The translations under genes and the position numbers were made by a program. From Actinomadura kijaniata NBRC 14229 (GTDB taxonomy: Bacteria > Actinomycetota > Actinomycetes > Streptosporangiales > Streptosporangiaceae), in assembly GCF_001552175.1 (NCBI RefSeq), contig NZ_BCQR01000034.1, positions 17,355 to 81,354 of the forward strand: a stretch of 64,000 bases of DNA, in the 5' to 3' direction. Below, piece by piece: positions 25,130 to 35,105 of this stretch (position 1 is the stretch's first letter; each line of letters starts with the position of its first letter). The notes under the pieces are model-generated. The model did not search any database, was not told the DNA's origin, and saw only the letters and a program-made list of their open reading frames with translations.

Positions 25130-26289
25130 GGGTCGGCATCGTCTGCCCCTACACCTGGGACGTCCCCGGCGGCGTCCAGCAGCACATCCGCGACCTGGCC
25201 GAGGCCCTGCTGGGGTTCGGCCACCACGTGTCGGTGATCACCCCGGCCGACGACGACGCCCCGCTGCCCGACTACGTGGTCCCGGCGGGCCGCGCCGTCC
25301 CGGTGCCCTACAACGGGTCGGTGGCGCGGCTGGCGTTCGGGTTCCTGTCGGCCTCCCGCGTCCGGCGCTGGATCAACGAGGGCGACTTCGACGTCCTGCA
25401 CGTCCACGAGCCCGCCGCGCCGTCGCTGGGCCTGCTGGCCTGCTGGACCGCCGACGGGCCGATCGTGGGCACCTTCCACGCCTCCTACGAGAAGTCGCGC
25501 ATGGTGTCGGTGACCGCGCCGATCCTGCAGAGCGCCCTGGAGAAGATCACCGGGCGGATCGCGGTGTCGGAGGCGGCCCGCAAGACGCTGGTGGAGCATC
25601 TGGGCGGCGACGCCGTCCTGATCCCCAACGGCGTCGCCACCGAGAAGTACGCCATGGCCGACCCGCTGCCGGGCTGGCCCGGCCGCAACGGCGTGGACCA
25701 GACCGTCGAGGGCGGCGGCACGCTGGGCTTCCTCGGCCGCATGGACGAGCCCCGCAAGGGCCTGCCGGTGCTGCTGCGCGCCTTCGAGATCCTCGGCCGC
25801 GAGCGTCCCGGCCTGCGGCTGCTGCTGGCCGGGCCCGGCGACGCCGACGACGTGGTCGCCAAGGTCTCCCCGGAGCTGCGCGACCGCGTGGTGGTCCTCG
25901 GCATGGTCAGTGAGGAGGACAAGGTCCGCGCCTACCACTCGGTGGACGTGTTCGTGGCCCCCAACCTCGGCGGCGAGAGCTTCGGGATCGTGCTGGCCGA
26001 GGCGATGAGCGCGGGCGCGCCGATCCTGGCCAGCGACATCGAGGCGTTCGACCGGGTGCTGCGCGGCGGCCGCGCCGGGGCGCTGTTCCCGGTCGGCGAC
26101 CACGAGGCCCTGGCCGCCGCCGCCGGGGAGCTGCTGGACGATCCGGCCCGCCGCAAGCAGCTGTCGGCCGAGGCCCGCGCCGCCGTGCGCGTCTACGACT
26201 GGTCGGCGGTGGCCCGCGACGTGCTGCGCGTCTACGAGACCGTCGCGCTGGACGGACTGACCGTGACGGCCTCCGGCCGGGGCGGGTGA
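25126..26289 (+). CDS. pimA: Phosphatidylinositol mannosyltransferase
   Basis: A 387-aa GT4/GT-B glycosyltransferase that adds the first mannose to PI from GDP-mannose at the cytosolic face. Visible: the N-terminal CPYTWDVPGGVQQHIRDLAEALL with the glycine-rich acceptor loop, VLHVHEPAAPS, and the donor-site EX7E in GGESFGIVLAEAMSAGAPILAS (about 283-304). GTG 25126 overlaps the preceding stop (GTGA). It completes the pgsA-acyltransferase-pimA operon. Confidence 0.96.
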   Translation: MRVGIVCPYTWDVPGGVQQHIRDLAEALLGFGHHVSVITPADDDAPLPDYVVPAGRAVPVPYNGSVARLAFGFLSASRVRRWINEGDFDVLHVHEPAAPSLGLLACWTADGPIVGTFHASYEKSRMVSVTAPILQSALEKITGRIAVSEAARKTLVEHLGGDAVLIPNGVATEKYAMADPLPGWPGRNGVDQTVEGGGTLGFLGRMDEPRKGLPVLLRAFEILGRERPGLRLLLAGPGDADDVVAKVSPELRDRVVVLGMVSEEDKVRAYHSVDVFVAPNLGGESFGIVLAEAMSAGAPILASDIEAFDRVLRGGRAGALFPVGDHEALAAAAGELLDDPARRKQLSAEARAAVRVYDWSAVARDVLRVYETVALDGLTVTASGRGG

Positions 26290-26299
26290 GGGAGGACCC

Positions 26300-26836
26300 G
26301 TGTTCCCCGGTTGGATCATCGACGCCCTGTTCTGGATCGCGCTGCTGTTCCTGGTCGGCGTGTACGTGTCGTGGCGCGCGACCCGGCTGGACCGGCTGCA
26401 CGTGCGCGTCGAGACCGCCCGCGCCGCGCTGGACGCCGCGCTGGTGCGCCGCGCCGCCGTGGCGCTGGAGCTGGCCGCCTCCCGGCTGCTGGACCCGGCC
26501 ACGAGCCTGGTGCTGGCCACCGCCGCCCACGAGGCCCGCACCGCCGACGCCGACGGCCGCGAGTTCGCCGAGAGCGACCTGTCGCGGGCGCTGCGGGCGG
26601 TGGTGGACCAGCCCGAGTTCGCCGCGACGCTGGAGGACCGCGGCGACGGCAAGGCGGTGCTGGACGAGCTGGCCGCCGCGGCGGCCAAGGTCGTCTACGC
26701 CCGCAACTTCTACAACGACGCCGTCGCCGCCGCCCGGACCGCCCGCTCCAAGCTGCTGATCCGGGTGCTGCCGCTGGCGGGCAAGGCCCCGCTGCCGGAC
26801 TTCTTCGAGATCGACGACGACCCGCCCAAGTGGTGA
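26300..26836 (+). CDS. LemA-like membrane protein
   Basis: A 178-aa protein with an N-terminal transmembrane helix (about 6-25) and a helical domain. LemA features are present: VETARAALDAALVRRAAVALELAASR near the start (LemA has AxxxVDxxLxRRxDLxPNLV) and KVVYARNFYNDAVAAARTAR followed by a PLPDFFEIDDD tail (LemA has SRxFYNDAVxxYN). The pattern is degenerate, so LemA-like rather than LemA. GTG start 10 nt after pimA with GGAGG, so it belongs to the PI-mannoside operon. The link to lipid metabolism is positional. Confidence 0.72.
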   Translation: MFPGWIIDALFWIALLFLVGVYVSWRATRLDRLHVRVETARAALDAALVRRAAVALELAASRLLDPATSLVLATAAHEARTADADGREFAESDLSRALRAVVDQPEFAATLEDRGDGKAVLDELAAAAAKVVYARNFYNDAVAAARTARSKLLIRVLPLAGKAPLPDFFEIDDDPPKW

Positions 26837-26928
26837 GCGACCACCGCTACCTTTACCGCGAATCTGGACAAAGGGTGACAAGGGCTTGGCTACCCTCGGG
26901 CACGTCGCCAACCGGAGGGAAGGACGCC

Positions 26929-27960
26929 GTGCGCCTGGTCTGGGAGTGCTCGACCCGGGGCCGGACGGCCCTCGTCCTGGGGGCCGCCGTCCTCGGCGGA
27001 AGCCTGACCGCCTGCTCCGGCGGGGAGGGGACGAAGGTGGTCCCGCCGCCGGGCAACGCCGCCGCCACCGGGTCGCCGAGCCCCACGCCGGCCGTCCACC
27101 CGTTCACCGGGGGCCGCACCGGGCTGCGCAACCCGGTGCTCGCCGTCAAGATCGAGAACACCCGGCCCGCCATGCCGCAGCACGGGGTGTCGGCCGCCGA
27201 CATCGTCTACGTCGAGCAGGTCGAGGGCGGCGAGACCCGCCTGATGGCCGTCTACTCCTCCAGGCTGCCGGGGCAGGTCGGCCCGGTCCGCAGCGCCCGC
27301 ATCTCCGACCTGCACATCCTGCCGCAGTTCGGCCGCCCGGCGTTCGCGTTCTCCGGCGTGCAGGGCAAGATGAAGAAGTACATCCGCCGGGCCCCGGTGT
27401 ACGACATCTCGCAGGAGAACGCAGGCCGCGCCTACTACCGCCGGGGACCCAAGCAGATCCCCTACAACCTCTACGCCGACCCCAAGGTCCTGCTGAAGCA
27501 GGCGCCCAAGGCCCAGGGCCCCCGCGACATCGGCTTCCGCTTCGGCCCCGCGCCCGAGGGAGGCAGGCCGACCAGGAGCTTCACCGCCAGGTGGCCCGCC
27601 GCGACGATGGCGTTCACCTGGTCGGCCAAGGAGAAGCGCTGGCTGTCGTCGTGGGGCGGAAGCCCGCACACGGCCGCCGAGGGCGGCCGGCTCGGCGGCC
27701 GGACCGTCGTCGTCCAGTACGCCAGGACCACGCGGTCGAGGTTCCATGACTTCCTCGGCTCCTACACGCCGCTGATCCACACCACCGGCACCGGCCGCGC
27801 CGTCGTGCTGCGCGACGGCAGGGCCTACGACGCCCGCTGGTCCCGGCCCGCCGAGGACAAGGGCACCACGTTCACCACCGCCGACGGAAAGCCGATGACC
27901 TTCGCGTCCGGCCAGGTCTGGGTCGTCCTCGTCAACGACGGCAAGCCCCACATCCCCTGA
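26929..27960 (+). CDS. DUF3048-type lipoprotein
   Basis: A 343-aa predicted lipoprotein. Signal sequence with lipobox GGSLTAC (Cys at about 28), then a low-complexity linker and the DUF3048 domain: NPVLAVKIENTRPAMPQHGVSAADIVYVEQVEGGETRLMAVYSS, PVRSARISDLHILPQFGRPAFAFSG, and near the end FASGQVWVVLVNDGKPHIP. DUF3048 proteins (YerB-like) are surface proteins of unknown function. GTG 26929 is chosen for the GGAGGGAAGGA ahead of it. 92 nt after the LemA-like gene, so possibly separately transcribed. Confidence 0.85.
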   Translation: MRLVWECSTRGRTALVLGAAVLGGSLTACSGGEGTKVVPPPGNAAATGSPSPTPAVHPFTGGRTGLRNPVLAVKIENTRPAMPQHGVSAADIVYVEQVEGGETRLMAVYSSRLPGQVGPVRSARISDLHILPQFGRPAFAFSGVQGKMKKYIRRAPVYDISQENAGRAYYRRGPKQIPYNLYADPKVLLKQAPKAQGPRDIGFRFGPAPEGGRPTRSFTARWPAATMAFTWSAKEKRWLSSWGGSPHTAAEGGRLGGRTVVVQYARTTRSRFHDFLGSYTPLIHTTGTGRAVVLRDGRAYDARWSRPAEDKGTTFTTADGKPMTFASGQVWVVLVNDGKPHIP

Positions 27961-28054
27961 CCGCCCCCCGCACGATCTTCGGTCGGTCACTCCGTAAGGC
28001 GAGCGCGGCTCCCGCTGACACTCTGCCGGGTCCGTAACGGGCGCTAGCAGGCAA

Positions 28055-28060
28055 TATCAT
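28055..28060 (+). promoter_or_regulatory. Predicted -10 element of pdxS
   Basis: TATCAT at 28055-28060, 36 nt upstream of the chosen pdxS GTG, fits TANNNT. No convincing -35 is seen. Confidence 0.4.
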
Positions 28061-28096
28061 GGGACCGACTTATCGTCCGCCACGTGAGGAATGCCC

Positions 28097-29014
<918 letters not shown>

Positions 29015-29049
29015 CCTCTTCCCGAGGGGCCGCCTGACACGGTGTGAGA

Positions 29050-29081
29050 CCGCCCGGTCAAGCGACCGGGCGGTTTATTTT
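29050..29081 (+). terminator. Intrinsic terminator after pdxS
   Basis: A 10-bp perfect stem (29050-29059 / 29064-29073) with loop AAGC, then TTTATTTT. A textbook intrinsic terminator 36 nt after the pdxS stop; it separates pdxS from the gene between it and pdxT. Confidence 0.95.
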
Positions 29082-29186
29082 CGCGCCCCCTCCACACCGC
29101 CGGGCCGCAGGGTTTACGCTGGCCGCGCGGCCGAAGGGGGGTGCTAGACCCCCGGGGCGCGTACGGCCGCGGGAGGGGAAACGAGC

Positions 29187-29801
29187 ATGGGGTGGTCGGT
29201 CGCACTGGCGTGCGCGAGCGCGGGGGATCCCGCCGAGGTCTTCCGGCCGGGACTGGCGCCCGACCCCGCGGCCGCCGCCGGTCTGGCGCGCCGCCTGCAC
29301 CCGTCGGCTGGGCTCACCGAGACCGGCGAGACCGTCCTCGACTTCGCGCTGTGGCCCTACGAGGACGAGCTGTTCGTCGGCGCGTTCGACCGGGCGCTGC
29401 TGGTGTGCGACCGGCGGCTGTTCCGCCCCGACGACGACGCCCGCCGCATCGCCGACACCGTCGCCGCCGCCCTGCCCGACGCGCGCTGCGGCGTGCTGGT
29501 GATCAACAACGTCGTGCCGGGCTGCTGGTTCCGCTGGTACACCGGCGGCGAGCTGCGCCGCGACGTGTTCGTCACCGCCGAGGACGGCGTCGTGGTCGAC
29601 CAGGGGGCGCGGCTGCCCGCCGAGTACCCGTTCTGGAAGGCCATCGACGAGGGCGAGCCCGACGTCCCGCTGCCGTTCGCCCCCGAGGCGTTCGGCCTGG
29701 CGCTGGCCGAGACCCACATGTTCGGCCGCGGCATCGGCGAGCGCGGCGCCGACGGCTTCCTGCCGTTGGAGCTGCCCGTCAGGCGCTTCAAGCTGGGCTG
29801 A
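29187..29801 (+). CDS. Conserved hypothetical protein between pdxS and pdxT
   Basis: A 204-aa soluble protein. Notable segments: VLDFALWPYEDELFVGAFDRALLVCDRRLF, VLVINNVVPGCWFRWYTGGELRRDVFVTAEDGVV, FWKAIDEGEPDVPLPFAPEAFGLALAETHMFGRGIGE. It looks like a DUF6928-type actinobacterial protein, but that name is recalled with low certainty. No catalytic motif is evident. ATG 29187 follows GGGAGGGG. It has the pdxS terminator upstream and a separate promoter-like TAGGGT before pdxT, so it is probably its own unit. Function unknown. Confidence 0.72.
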   Translation: MGWSVALACASAGDPAEVFRPGLAPDPAAAAGLARRLHPSAGLTETGETVLDFALWPYEDELFVGAFDRALLVCDRRLFRPDDDARRIADTVAAALPDARCGVLVINNVVPGCWFRWYTGGELRRDVFVTAEDGVVVDQGARLPAEYPFWKAIDEGEPDVPLPFAPEAFGLALAETHMFGRGIGERGADGFLPLELPVRRFKLG

Positions 29802-29903
29802 TCCGCCCCTGTCCGGGGAAGAACGGCCCGGTTCGGGCGCGTTGTAAGGAGCGTCTAGGGTGGTGGCGACCGACCCCCCGAGCGCATCCCGGAAGGATCA
29901 TTG

Positions 29904-30524
29904 GTGACTGCTGAGCCGACCATCGGCGTGCTCGCCCTGCAGGGCGACGTGCGCGAGCATCTGCGGGCCCTGGCGGGCGCCGGCGTCCGCACCGCCGCGG
30001 TGCGCCGCCCCGCGGAGCTGGAGGCCGTCGACGCGCTGGTCATCCCCGGCGGGGAGTCCACCACGATGTGGAAGCTCGCCACCGCGTTCGAGCTGATGGA
30101 GCCGCTGCGCAAGCGCGTGGAGGCGGGCATGCCCGCCTACGGCACCTGCGCCGGAATGATCATGCTGGCGGACCGGATCACCGGCGGCGTCGAGGGGCAG
30201 CAGACCATCGGCGGCATCGACATGACCGTGCGCCGCAACGCCTTCGGCCGCCAGGTGGACTCCTTCGAGGCCGAGGTGCCGCTGACCGGCATGGGGGACA
30301 CGCCGTACCACGCCGTTTTCATCCGCGCCCCCTGGGTGGAGAACGTCGGCGAGGGCGTCGAGGTCCTCGGTCGTGCCGAGACCGGCCCGAACGTCGGTAG
30401 GATCGTCGCCGTCCGTCAGGGCCGCCTCATGGCGACCTCCTTCCACCCGGAACTGACGGGCGACTTCCGCGTGCACCACTACTTCGCCGATCTGGTGCGC
30501 CGGGCGATGGATCAGGAGGATTGA
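29904..30524 (+). CDS. pdxT: Pyridoxal 5'-phosphate synthase glutaminase subunit PdxT
   Basis: A 206-aa class I glutaminase. Oxyanion and glutamine-binding block [12 protein letters not shown] (about 46-57), nucleophile Cys in [11 protein letters not shown] (about 78-88) and the His/Glu pair in [18 protein letters not shown] (about 176-193). It supplies ammonia to PdxS. GTG 29904 is preferred (GGAAGGA six bases upstream) over the adjacent TTG. Three bases separate it from yebC, so they are cotranscribed. Confidence 0.97.
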   Translation: MTAEPTIGVLALQGDVREHLRALAGAGVRTAAVRRPAELEAVDALVIPGGESTTMWKLATAFELMEPLRKRVEAGMPAYGTCAGMIMLADRITGGVEGQQTIGGIDMTVRRNAFGRQVDSFEAEVPLTGMGDTPYHAVFIRAPWVENVGEGVEVLGRAETGPNVGRIVAVRQGRLMATSFHPELTGDFRVHHYFADLVRRAMDQED

Positions 30525-30527
30525 CGG

Positions 30528-31280
30528 ATGTCCGGCCATTCCAAATGGGCGACGACCAAGCACAAGAAGGCGGCCCTGGACGCCAAGCGGGGCAAGCTCT
30601 TCGCCAAGCTGATCAAGAACATCGAGGTCGCGGCCCGCACCGGCGGCGGTGACCCCGACGCCAACCCGACCCTCTACGACGCCATCTACAAGGCGAAGAA
30701 GAGCTCGGTGCCCAACGACAACATCGAGCGCGCGCGCAAGCGCGGCGCCGGTGAGGAGGCGGGCGGCGCCGACTGGCAGACGATCATGTACGAGGGCTAC
30801 GCGCCCGGCGGCGTCGCGGTGCTCATCGAGTGCCTCACCGACAACCGCAACCGCGCGGCCTCCGAGGTCCGCGTCGCGCTGACCCGCAACGGCGGCTCGC
30901 TGGCCGACCCCGGCTCGGTGTCGTACATGTTCAACCGCAAGGGCGTCGTGATCGTCCCCAAGGCGGGCACCACCGAGGACGACGTCATGATGGCGGTCCT
31001 GGAGGCGGGCGCCGAGGAGGTCAACGACATCGGCGACTCCTTCGAGGTGGTCTCCGAGGCGAGCGACCTGCTGGCGGTCCGCAAGGCGCTGCAGGACGCG
31101 GGCATCGACTACGACTCGGCGGAGAGCAAGTTCCTGCCGACGATGAGCGTGCCCCTGGACGCCGACAACGCCAAGAAGGTGTTCAAGCTGCTGGACGCGC
31201 TGGAGGACTCCGACGACGTCCAGGAGGTCTACGCCAACTTCGACGTCACGGACGAGGTCATGGCCGAGGTCGACGCCTGA
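30528..31280 (+). CDS. YebC/PmpR-family protein
   Basis: A 250-aa protein of full family length, opening [37 protein letters not shown], the family hallmark, and continuing with [29 protein letters not shown]. YebC-type proteins were named transcriptional regulators; recent work on relatives links some of them to translation through stalling motifs, so the role is stated loosely. Operon with pdxT (3-nt gap), in the order pdxT-yebC-(eis-like)-ruvC. The pdxT-yebC-ruvC order is conserved in mycobacteria. Confidence 0.96.
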   Translation: MSGHSKWATTKHKKAALDAKRGKLFAKLIKNIEVAARTGGGDPDANPTLYDAIYKAKKSSVPNDNIERARKRGAGEEAGGADWQTIMYEGYAPGGVAVLIECLTDNRNRAASEVRVALTRNGGSLADPGSVSYMFNRKGVVIVPKAGTTEDDVMMAVLEAGAEEVNDIGDSFEVVSEASDLLAVRKALQDAGIDYDSAESKFLPTMSVPLDADNAKKVFKLLDALEDSDDVQEVYANFDVTDEVMAEVDA

Positions 31281-31295
31281 CGAACGCACGGTCGA

Positions 31296-31327
31296 ACGCC
31301 GCCGCATCCCCCGGGACGCGGCGGCGT
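31296..31327 (+). terminator. Hairpin after yebC
   Basis: A 10-bp stem (31296-31305 / 31318-31327) of GCC/GGC triplets with a 12-nt loop, then CGTGTTT. It starts 16 nt after the yebC stop and probably ends the pdxT-yebC unit. Confidence 0.55.
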
Positions 31328-31401
31328 CGTGTTTCGGCCCGTGTTCCGGCCCGTGTCCTGGCCCGCGTGCTTGCGCGTGGGGAGGCCGTTACGGTCGGCG
31401 T

Positions 31402-32559
31402 ATGGAGATTCGTTCGCTGACCTTCGACGAGATGGACGTCACCCGCTCGATCCGCTCCCAGGCGTTCGGGCGGTTCTCGGACGCGGACTGGGCGGAGACG
31501 ATGCGGGTGGCGCGGCCCGTGGTCGAGGCGGGGCGGCAGTACGGGGGGTTCGACGGGGACCGGCTGGTCGCGACGGCCCGGCTGCACGACATGACGCAGT
31601 GGTGGCACGGGCGGCCGGTGTCGATGGGCGGGGTCGGCGGCGTCGCGGTCGCGCCGGAGGAGCGCGGCCGGGGGCTCGGCCGCCGGATGATGACCGAGGT
31701 GCTGCGGCGCTGCGCCGAGTACGGGCATCCGCTGTCGATGCTGTATCCGGCCACGACGCCGCTCTACCGTTCGCTGGGCTGGGAGCACGCGGGCGCGCTG
31801 CACGTGGCCGAGCTGCGGACCGAGGCGTTGCGCGGGGTCGGCGGGGAGCGGGTCGCGGTGCGCCGCGCCGGGGCCGGGGACGCGGCGGAGGTCGCCGCGG
31901 TGATCGCGCGGGTGCACGGGACGGCCGGGGACTGCGGTCCGGTCGGCTGGCGGGAGGAGGTGTGGCGCGCCTTTCTCGCCGAGGACGACCGCTTCTTCTA
32001 CCTGGCCGCGGACGGGTACCTGGCCTACCAGTGGTCGGGGCCGAGCGAGCTGGAGGTCGAGCGGGTCGTGGCGGCGTCGGAGGCGACGCTGCGGGCGCTG
32101 TGGGCGATCGTCGGCTCGACGTCCTCGACGGCGGACACCGTGCGGGCCCATGTCGCGCCGGACGACCCGGTGCTGTGGCTGCTGGGGGAGCGGACCGCCG
32201 AGAGGGTGGAGCGCACCCGCTGGATGCTGCGGGTGGTGGACGCCCCCGCCGCGATCGGGGCGCGCGGGTTCCCGGCGGCGGTGGACGCGAGCGTCCCGCT
32301 GCGGATCGACGACCCGCACCTGCCCGCCAACTCCGGGGACTGGCTGCTGTCGGTGAAGGAGGGGCGGGGCGTGCTGGAGCCCTCCGGCGGCGTGGCCGAC
32401 CCGGTGCGGGTGGGGGTGCGCGGACTGTCGGCCCTGTACGCGGGCGTTCCGGTGGCGACGTTGCGGCGCTCCGGGCTGCTGGAGGGCGGCGGCGCCGCCG
32501 ACCTGGCGGCCCTGGGGGCGGTGTTCGCGGCGGTCCCGTTCTCGCTGGACCACTTCTGA
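31402..32559 (+). CDS. Eis-like GNAT acetyltransferase
   Basis: A 385-aa protein with the tripartite Eis layout: N-terminal GNAT (VGGVAVAPEERGRGLGRRMMTEVLRR, the acetyl-CoA loop at about 76-101), central second GNAT-like region, and a C-terminal SCP2-like domain. LYPATTPLYRSLGWEHAG carries the expected acidic Tyr, and the chain ends in Phe (FSLDHF), whose carboxylate is catalytic in Eis. Eis proteins acetylate aminoglycosides and protein lysines. The ATG at 31402 lies 22 nt after a GTG-rich region. It sits between yebC and ruvC, not its mycobacterial location. Confidence 0.85.
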   Translation: MEIRSLTFDEMDVTRSIRSQAFGRFSDADWAETMRVARPVVEAGRQYGGFDGDRLVATARLHDMTQWWHGRPVSMGGVGGVAVAPEERGRGLGRRMMTEVLRRCAEYGHPLSMLYPATTPLYRSLGWEHAGALHVAELRTEALRGVGGERVAVRRAGAGDAAEVAAVIARVHGTAGDCGPVGWREEVWRAFLAEDDRFFYLAADGYLAYQWSGPSELEVERVVAASEATLRALWAIVGSTSSTADTVRAHVAPDDPVLWLLGERTAERVERTRWMLRVVDAPAAIGARGFPAAVDASVPLRIDDPHLPANSGDWLLSVKEGRGVLEPSGGVADPVRVGVRGLSALYAGVPVATLRRSGLLEGGGAADLAALGAVFAAVPFSLDHF

Positions 32560-32597
32560 CGCCGGACTGTTCCGGACACGGCACGCCGTGCGGGAGG

Positions 32598-32620
32598 ATG
32601 TCGCCGGGGTTCGGTAGCGT
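32598..32620 (+). promoter_or_regulatory. PafBC/RecA-NDp-like promoter of ruvCAB (weak)
   Basis: ATGTCGCCG (32598-32606), an 8-nt spacer, then TAGCGT (32615-32620). This matches the layout of the actinobacterial DNA-damage promoter motif (TTGTCRGTG-N8-TANNNT) with 6 of 9 upstream positions, including the TGTCG core, and exact spacing. It lies 38 nt before the ruvC GTG. Confidence 0.5.
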
Positions 32621-32657
32621 GGAACGGCAGCCGAACAGATGATCGAAGGAGTGGGTC

Positions 32658-33263
32658 GTGCGGGTCATGGGCGTGGACCCGGGGCTCACCCGGTGCGGCG
32701 TCGGCGTCGTGGAGGGCGTGCCCGGCAGGCCGCTGCGGATGCTCCACGTCAGCGTGGTGCGCACCAGCCCCGACGACGACATCGCGCTCCGGCTGCTGGG
32801 CATCGACCAGGGGATCAACGCCCTGATCGACGAGTGGCGGCCGGACGCGATCGCGGTGGAGCGGGTGTTCGCCCAGCACAACGTCAGTACCGTGATGGGC
32901 ACCGCGCAGGCGGCCGGGATCGCGCTGGTCGCGGCGGCGCGGCGGGGCCTGCCGGTGGGGATGCACACCCCCAGCGAGGCCAAGGCCGCCGTCACCGGCA
33001 ACGGCCGGGCCGACAAGGCGCAGGTCACCGCGATGGTGACCCGGCTGCTGGGGCTGGAGACGCCGCCGAAGCCCGCCGACGCCGCCGACGCGCTCGCGCT
33101 GGCGATCTGCCATGTGTGGCGGGGCGGTGCGCAGTCGCGGCTGACGCAGGCCCGGCAGGCGGCGGCGCGCGGCGGCGCGGGGATGACGCAGGCCGAGATC
33201 AACGCGGGGAAGCTGGCGGCGGCCCGGCGGGCCGCCCGGGGCAAGGGAGGATACGGACAGTGA
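32658..33263 (+). CDS. ruvC: Holliday junction resolvase RuvC
   Basis: A 201-aa RNase-H-fold endonuclease that cuts Holliday junctions bound by RuvAB. Catalytic acids are visible in [12 protein letters not shown] (first Asp), AIAVERVF (Glu) and [14 protein letters not shown] (C-terminal Asp pair). The GTG start follows GAAGGAG. A C-terminal extension of about 25 residues ([15 protein letters not shown]) is basic. First gene of ruvC-ruvA-ruvB, with 4-bp overlaps between members. Confidence 0.97.
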   Translation: MRVMGVDPGLTRCGVGVVEGVPGRPLRMLHVSVVRTSPDDDIALRLLGIDQGINALIDEWRPDAIAVERVFAQHNVSTVMGTAQAAGIALVAAARRGLPVGMHTPSEAKAAVTGNGRADKAQVTAMVTRLLGLETPPKPADAADALALAICHVWRGGAQSRLTQARQAAARGGAGMTQAEINAGKLAAARRAARGKGGYGQ

Positions 33264-33862
33264 TCGCCTTCGTCAGCGGCCGGGTGGCCGCGGCCGGACC
33301 GGACGGCGCCGTGATCGACGTCGGCGGTGTCGGGTACGCGGTGCAGTGCGCCCCGGCCACGCTCGCCGGGCTGCGGGTCGGCGAGGAGGCGAAGGTCCCG
33401 ACCTCGCTGGTGGTGCGCGAGGACTCGATGACGCTGTTCGGGTTCGCCGACGACGACGAGCGGCAGGTGTTCGAGCTGCTGCAGACCGCCAGCGGCGTCG
33501 GCCCCCGGCTGGCGCTGGCGATGCTGGCGGTGCACAGCCCCGACGCGCTGCGGCACGCGGTGGCCTCCGAGGACGTCACCGCCCTGACCAAGGTGCCCGG
33601 CATCGGCAAGAAGGGCGCCCAGCGGATCGTGCTGGAGCTGAGGGACCGGCTCGGCGCGCCCAGCGGTGCCGCGCCGAGGGCGCGGCCCGCCGCCGCGGGC
33701 GCGGCGTGGCGCGAGCAGGTCCAGGCCGGTCTGATCAACCTGGGCTGGTCCGCCCGGGACGCCGACGCCGCCGTGGACGCGGTCGCCGCCGACCTGGGCG
33801 ACGGCGACACCCCGCCCGTTCCGGTCCTGCTGAAGGCCGCGCTGAAGAAGCTGAGCAAGTGA
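33260..33862 (+). CDS. ruvA: Holliday junction branch migration protein RuvA
   Basis: A 200-aa junction-binding subunit. OB-fold N-terminus ([28 protein letters not shown]), helix-hairpin-helix DNA-binding motifs ([20 protein letters not shown] and [19 protein letters not shown], about 69-88 and 108-126) and a C-terminal RuvB-contacting helix bundle after a flexible Ala/Pro linker. GTG overlaps the ruvC stop. Confidence 0.97.
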   Translation: MIAFVSGRVAAAGPDGAVIDVGGVGYAVQCAPATLAGLRVGEEAKVPTSLVVREDSMTLFGFADDDERQVFELLQTASGVGPRLALAMLAVHSPDALRHAVASEDVTALTKVPGIGKKGAQRIVLELRDRLGAPSGAAPRARPAAAGAAWREQVQAGLINLGWSARDADAAVDAVAADLGDGDTPPVPVLLKAALKKLSK

Positions 33863-34932
33863 ACGACGACGACTACACCGACCGGCTGGTGTCCGGCGGC
33901 GCCGAGAGCGCCGAGGAACAGGTCATCGAGGCCGCGCTGCGGCCCAAGAAGCTCGACGACTTCGTCGGCCAGGACCGCGTGCGCGAGCAGCTGTCGCTGG
34001 TGCTGCACAGCGCGCTGCGGCGCGGCCGCACCCCCGACCACGTGCTGCTGTCGGGCGGCCCTGGCCTCGGCAAGACCACCCTCGCGATGATCATCGCGGC
34101 GGAGCTGGGGCAGCCGCTGCGGATCTCCTCCGGCCCGGCCATCGAGCGCGCCGGGGACCTGGCGGCGATCCTGTCCACCCTCCAGGAGGGGGAGGTGCTG
34201 TTCCTGGACGAGATCCACCGGATGGCCCGCCCCGCCGAGGAGATGCTCTACATGGCGATGGAGGACTTCCGCGTCGACGTCGTGGTCGGCAAGGGCCCCG
34301 GCGCGACCGCGATCCCCCTCGACATCGCCCCGTTCACCCTGGTCGGCGCGACCACCCGCGCCGGGATGCTGCCGGGCCCGCTGCGCGACCGGTTCGGGTT
34401 CGTGGCGCACATGGACTTCTACGCCCCGGCCGAGCTGGAGGTGATCGTCCGGCGGTCCGCGCGGCTGCTCGACGTGGAGATCACCGACGAGGGGGCCGCC
34501 GAGGTGGCGGGCCGGTCCCGGGGCACGCCCCGGATCGCCAACCGGCTGCTGCGCCGGGTCCGCGACTACGCCGAGGTCCGCGCCGACGGCGTGGTCACCG
34601 AGGAGCTCGCCAAGGCCGCCCTGCGCCTGTACGAGGTGGACGAGCGCGGCCTGGACCGCCTGGACCGGGCGGTGCTGGGAGCGCTGCTGCGCAAGTTCGG
34701 CGGCGGCCCGGTCGGCCTGTCCACGCTGGCGGTGTCGGTGGGGGAGGAACCCGAGACCGTGGAGGTGGTGGCCGAACCGTTCCTGGTCCGGCAGGGGCTG
34801 CTGGCCCGCACCCCGCGCGGCCGGATCGCGACCCCCGCCGCCTGGGCCCACCTGGGCCTCACGCCGCCCCCGACGGCGCCGCTGGCGGGCACGCTGTTCG
34901 ACCTCGACGAGGGGGCGGACCCGCAACAGTGA
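33859..34932 (+). CDS. ruvB: Holliday junction branch migration helicase RuvB
   Basis: A 357-aa AAA+ motor that drives branch migration with RuvA. Walker [12 protein letters not shown] (about 65-75), Walker [10 protein letters not shown], sensor 1 [20 protein letters not shown], arginine finger/sensor 2 in [19 protein letters not shown], and a winged-helix C-terminus ([19 protein letters not shown]). GTG overlaps the ruvA stop (GTGA). Confidence 0.98.
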   Translation: MNDDDYTDRLVSGGAESAEEQVIEAALRPKKLDDFVGQDRVREQLSLVLHSALRRGRTPDHVLLSGGPGLGKTTLAMIIAAELGQPLRISSGPAIERAGDLAAILSTLQEGEVLFLDEIHRMARPAEEMLYMAMEDFRVDVVVGKGPGATAIPLDIAPFTLVGATTRAGMLPGPLRDRFGFVAHMDFYAPAELEVIVRRSARLLDVEITDEGAAEVAGRSRGTPRIANRLLRRVRDYAEVRADGVVTEELAKAALRLYEVDERGLDRLDRAVLGALLRKFGGGPVGLSTLAVSVGEEPETVEVVAEPFLVRQGLLARTPRGRIATPAAWAHLGLTPPPTAPLAGTLFDLDEGADPQQ

Positions 34933-34998
34933 TCTTCCGGTAACGGGTTGGGAACTTCCCGGCGTCGCCGCTCGTCCCGTCGTTGCCGGGCCCTGGCG

Positions 34999-35011
34999 TA
35001 CTCTCTAAACT
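34999..35011 (+). promoter_or_regulatory. Predicted promoter of the yajC-secD-secF operon
   Basis: Two overlapping -10 candidates, TACTCT (34999-35004) and TAAACT (35006-35011), lie about 95-107 nt before yajC. The 173-nt gap after ruvB has no other strong signal. Confidence 0.4.
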
Positions 35012-35105
35012 CCGGGACTTGGTCACCGTCTCCCAGCCGACGGGCCCGTGAACGGCCGGTACCGGCGACGGGCTGGGGCAAACCACATCGGAAGGACGCC
35101 CGATC

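Noticed and set aside
32620..32657. LexA/SOS box before ruvC (CGAACAGATGATCGA)
   Set aside because: The halves do not match the CGAAC-N4-GTTCG consensus; only the PafBC-like motif fits.
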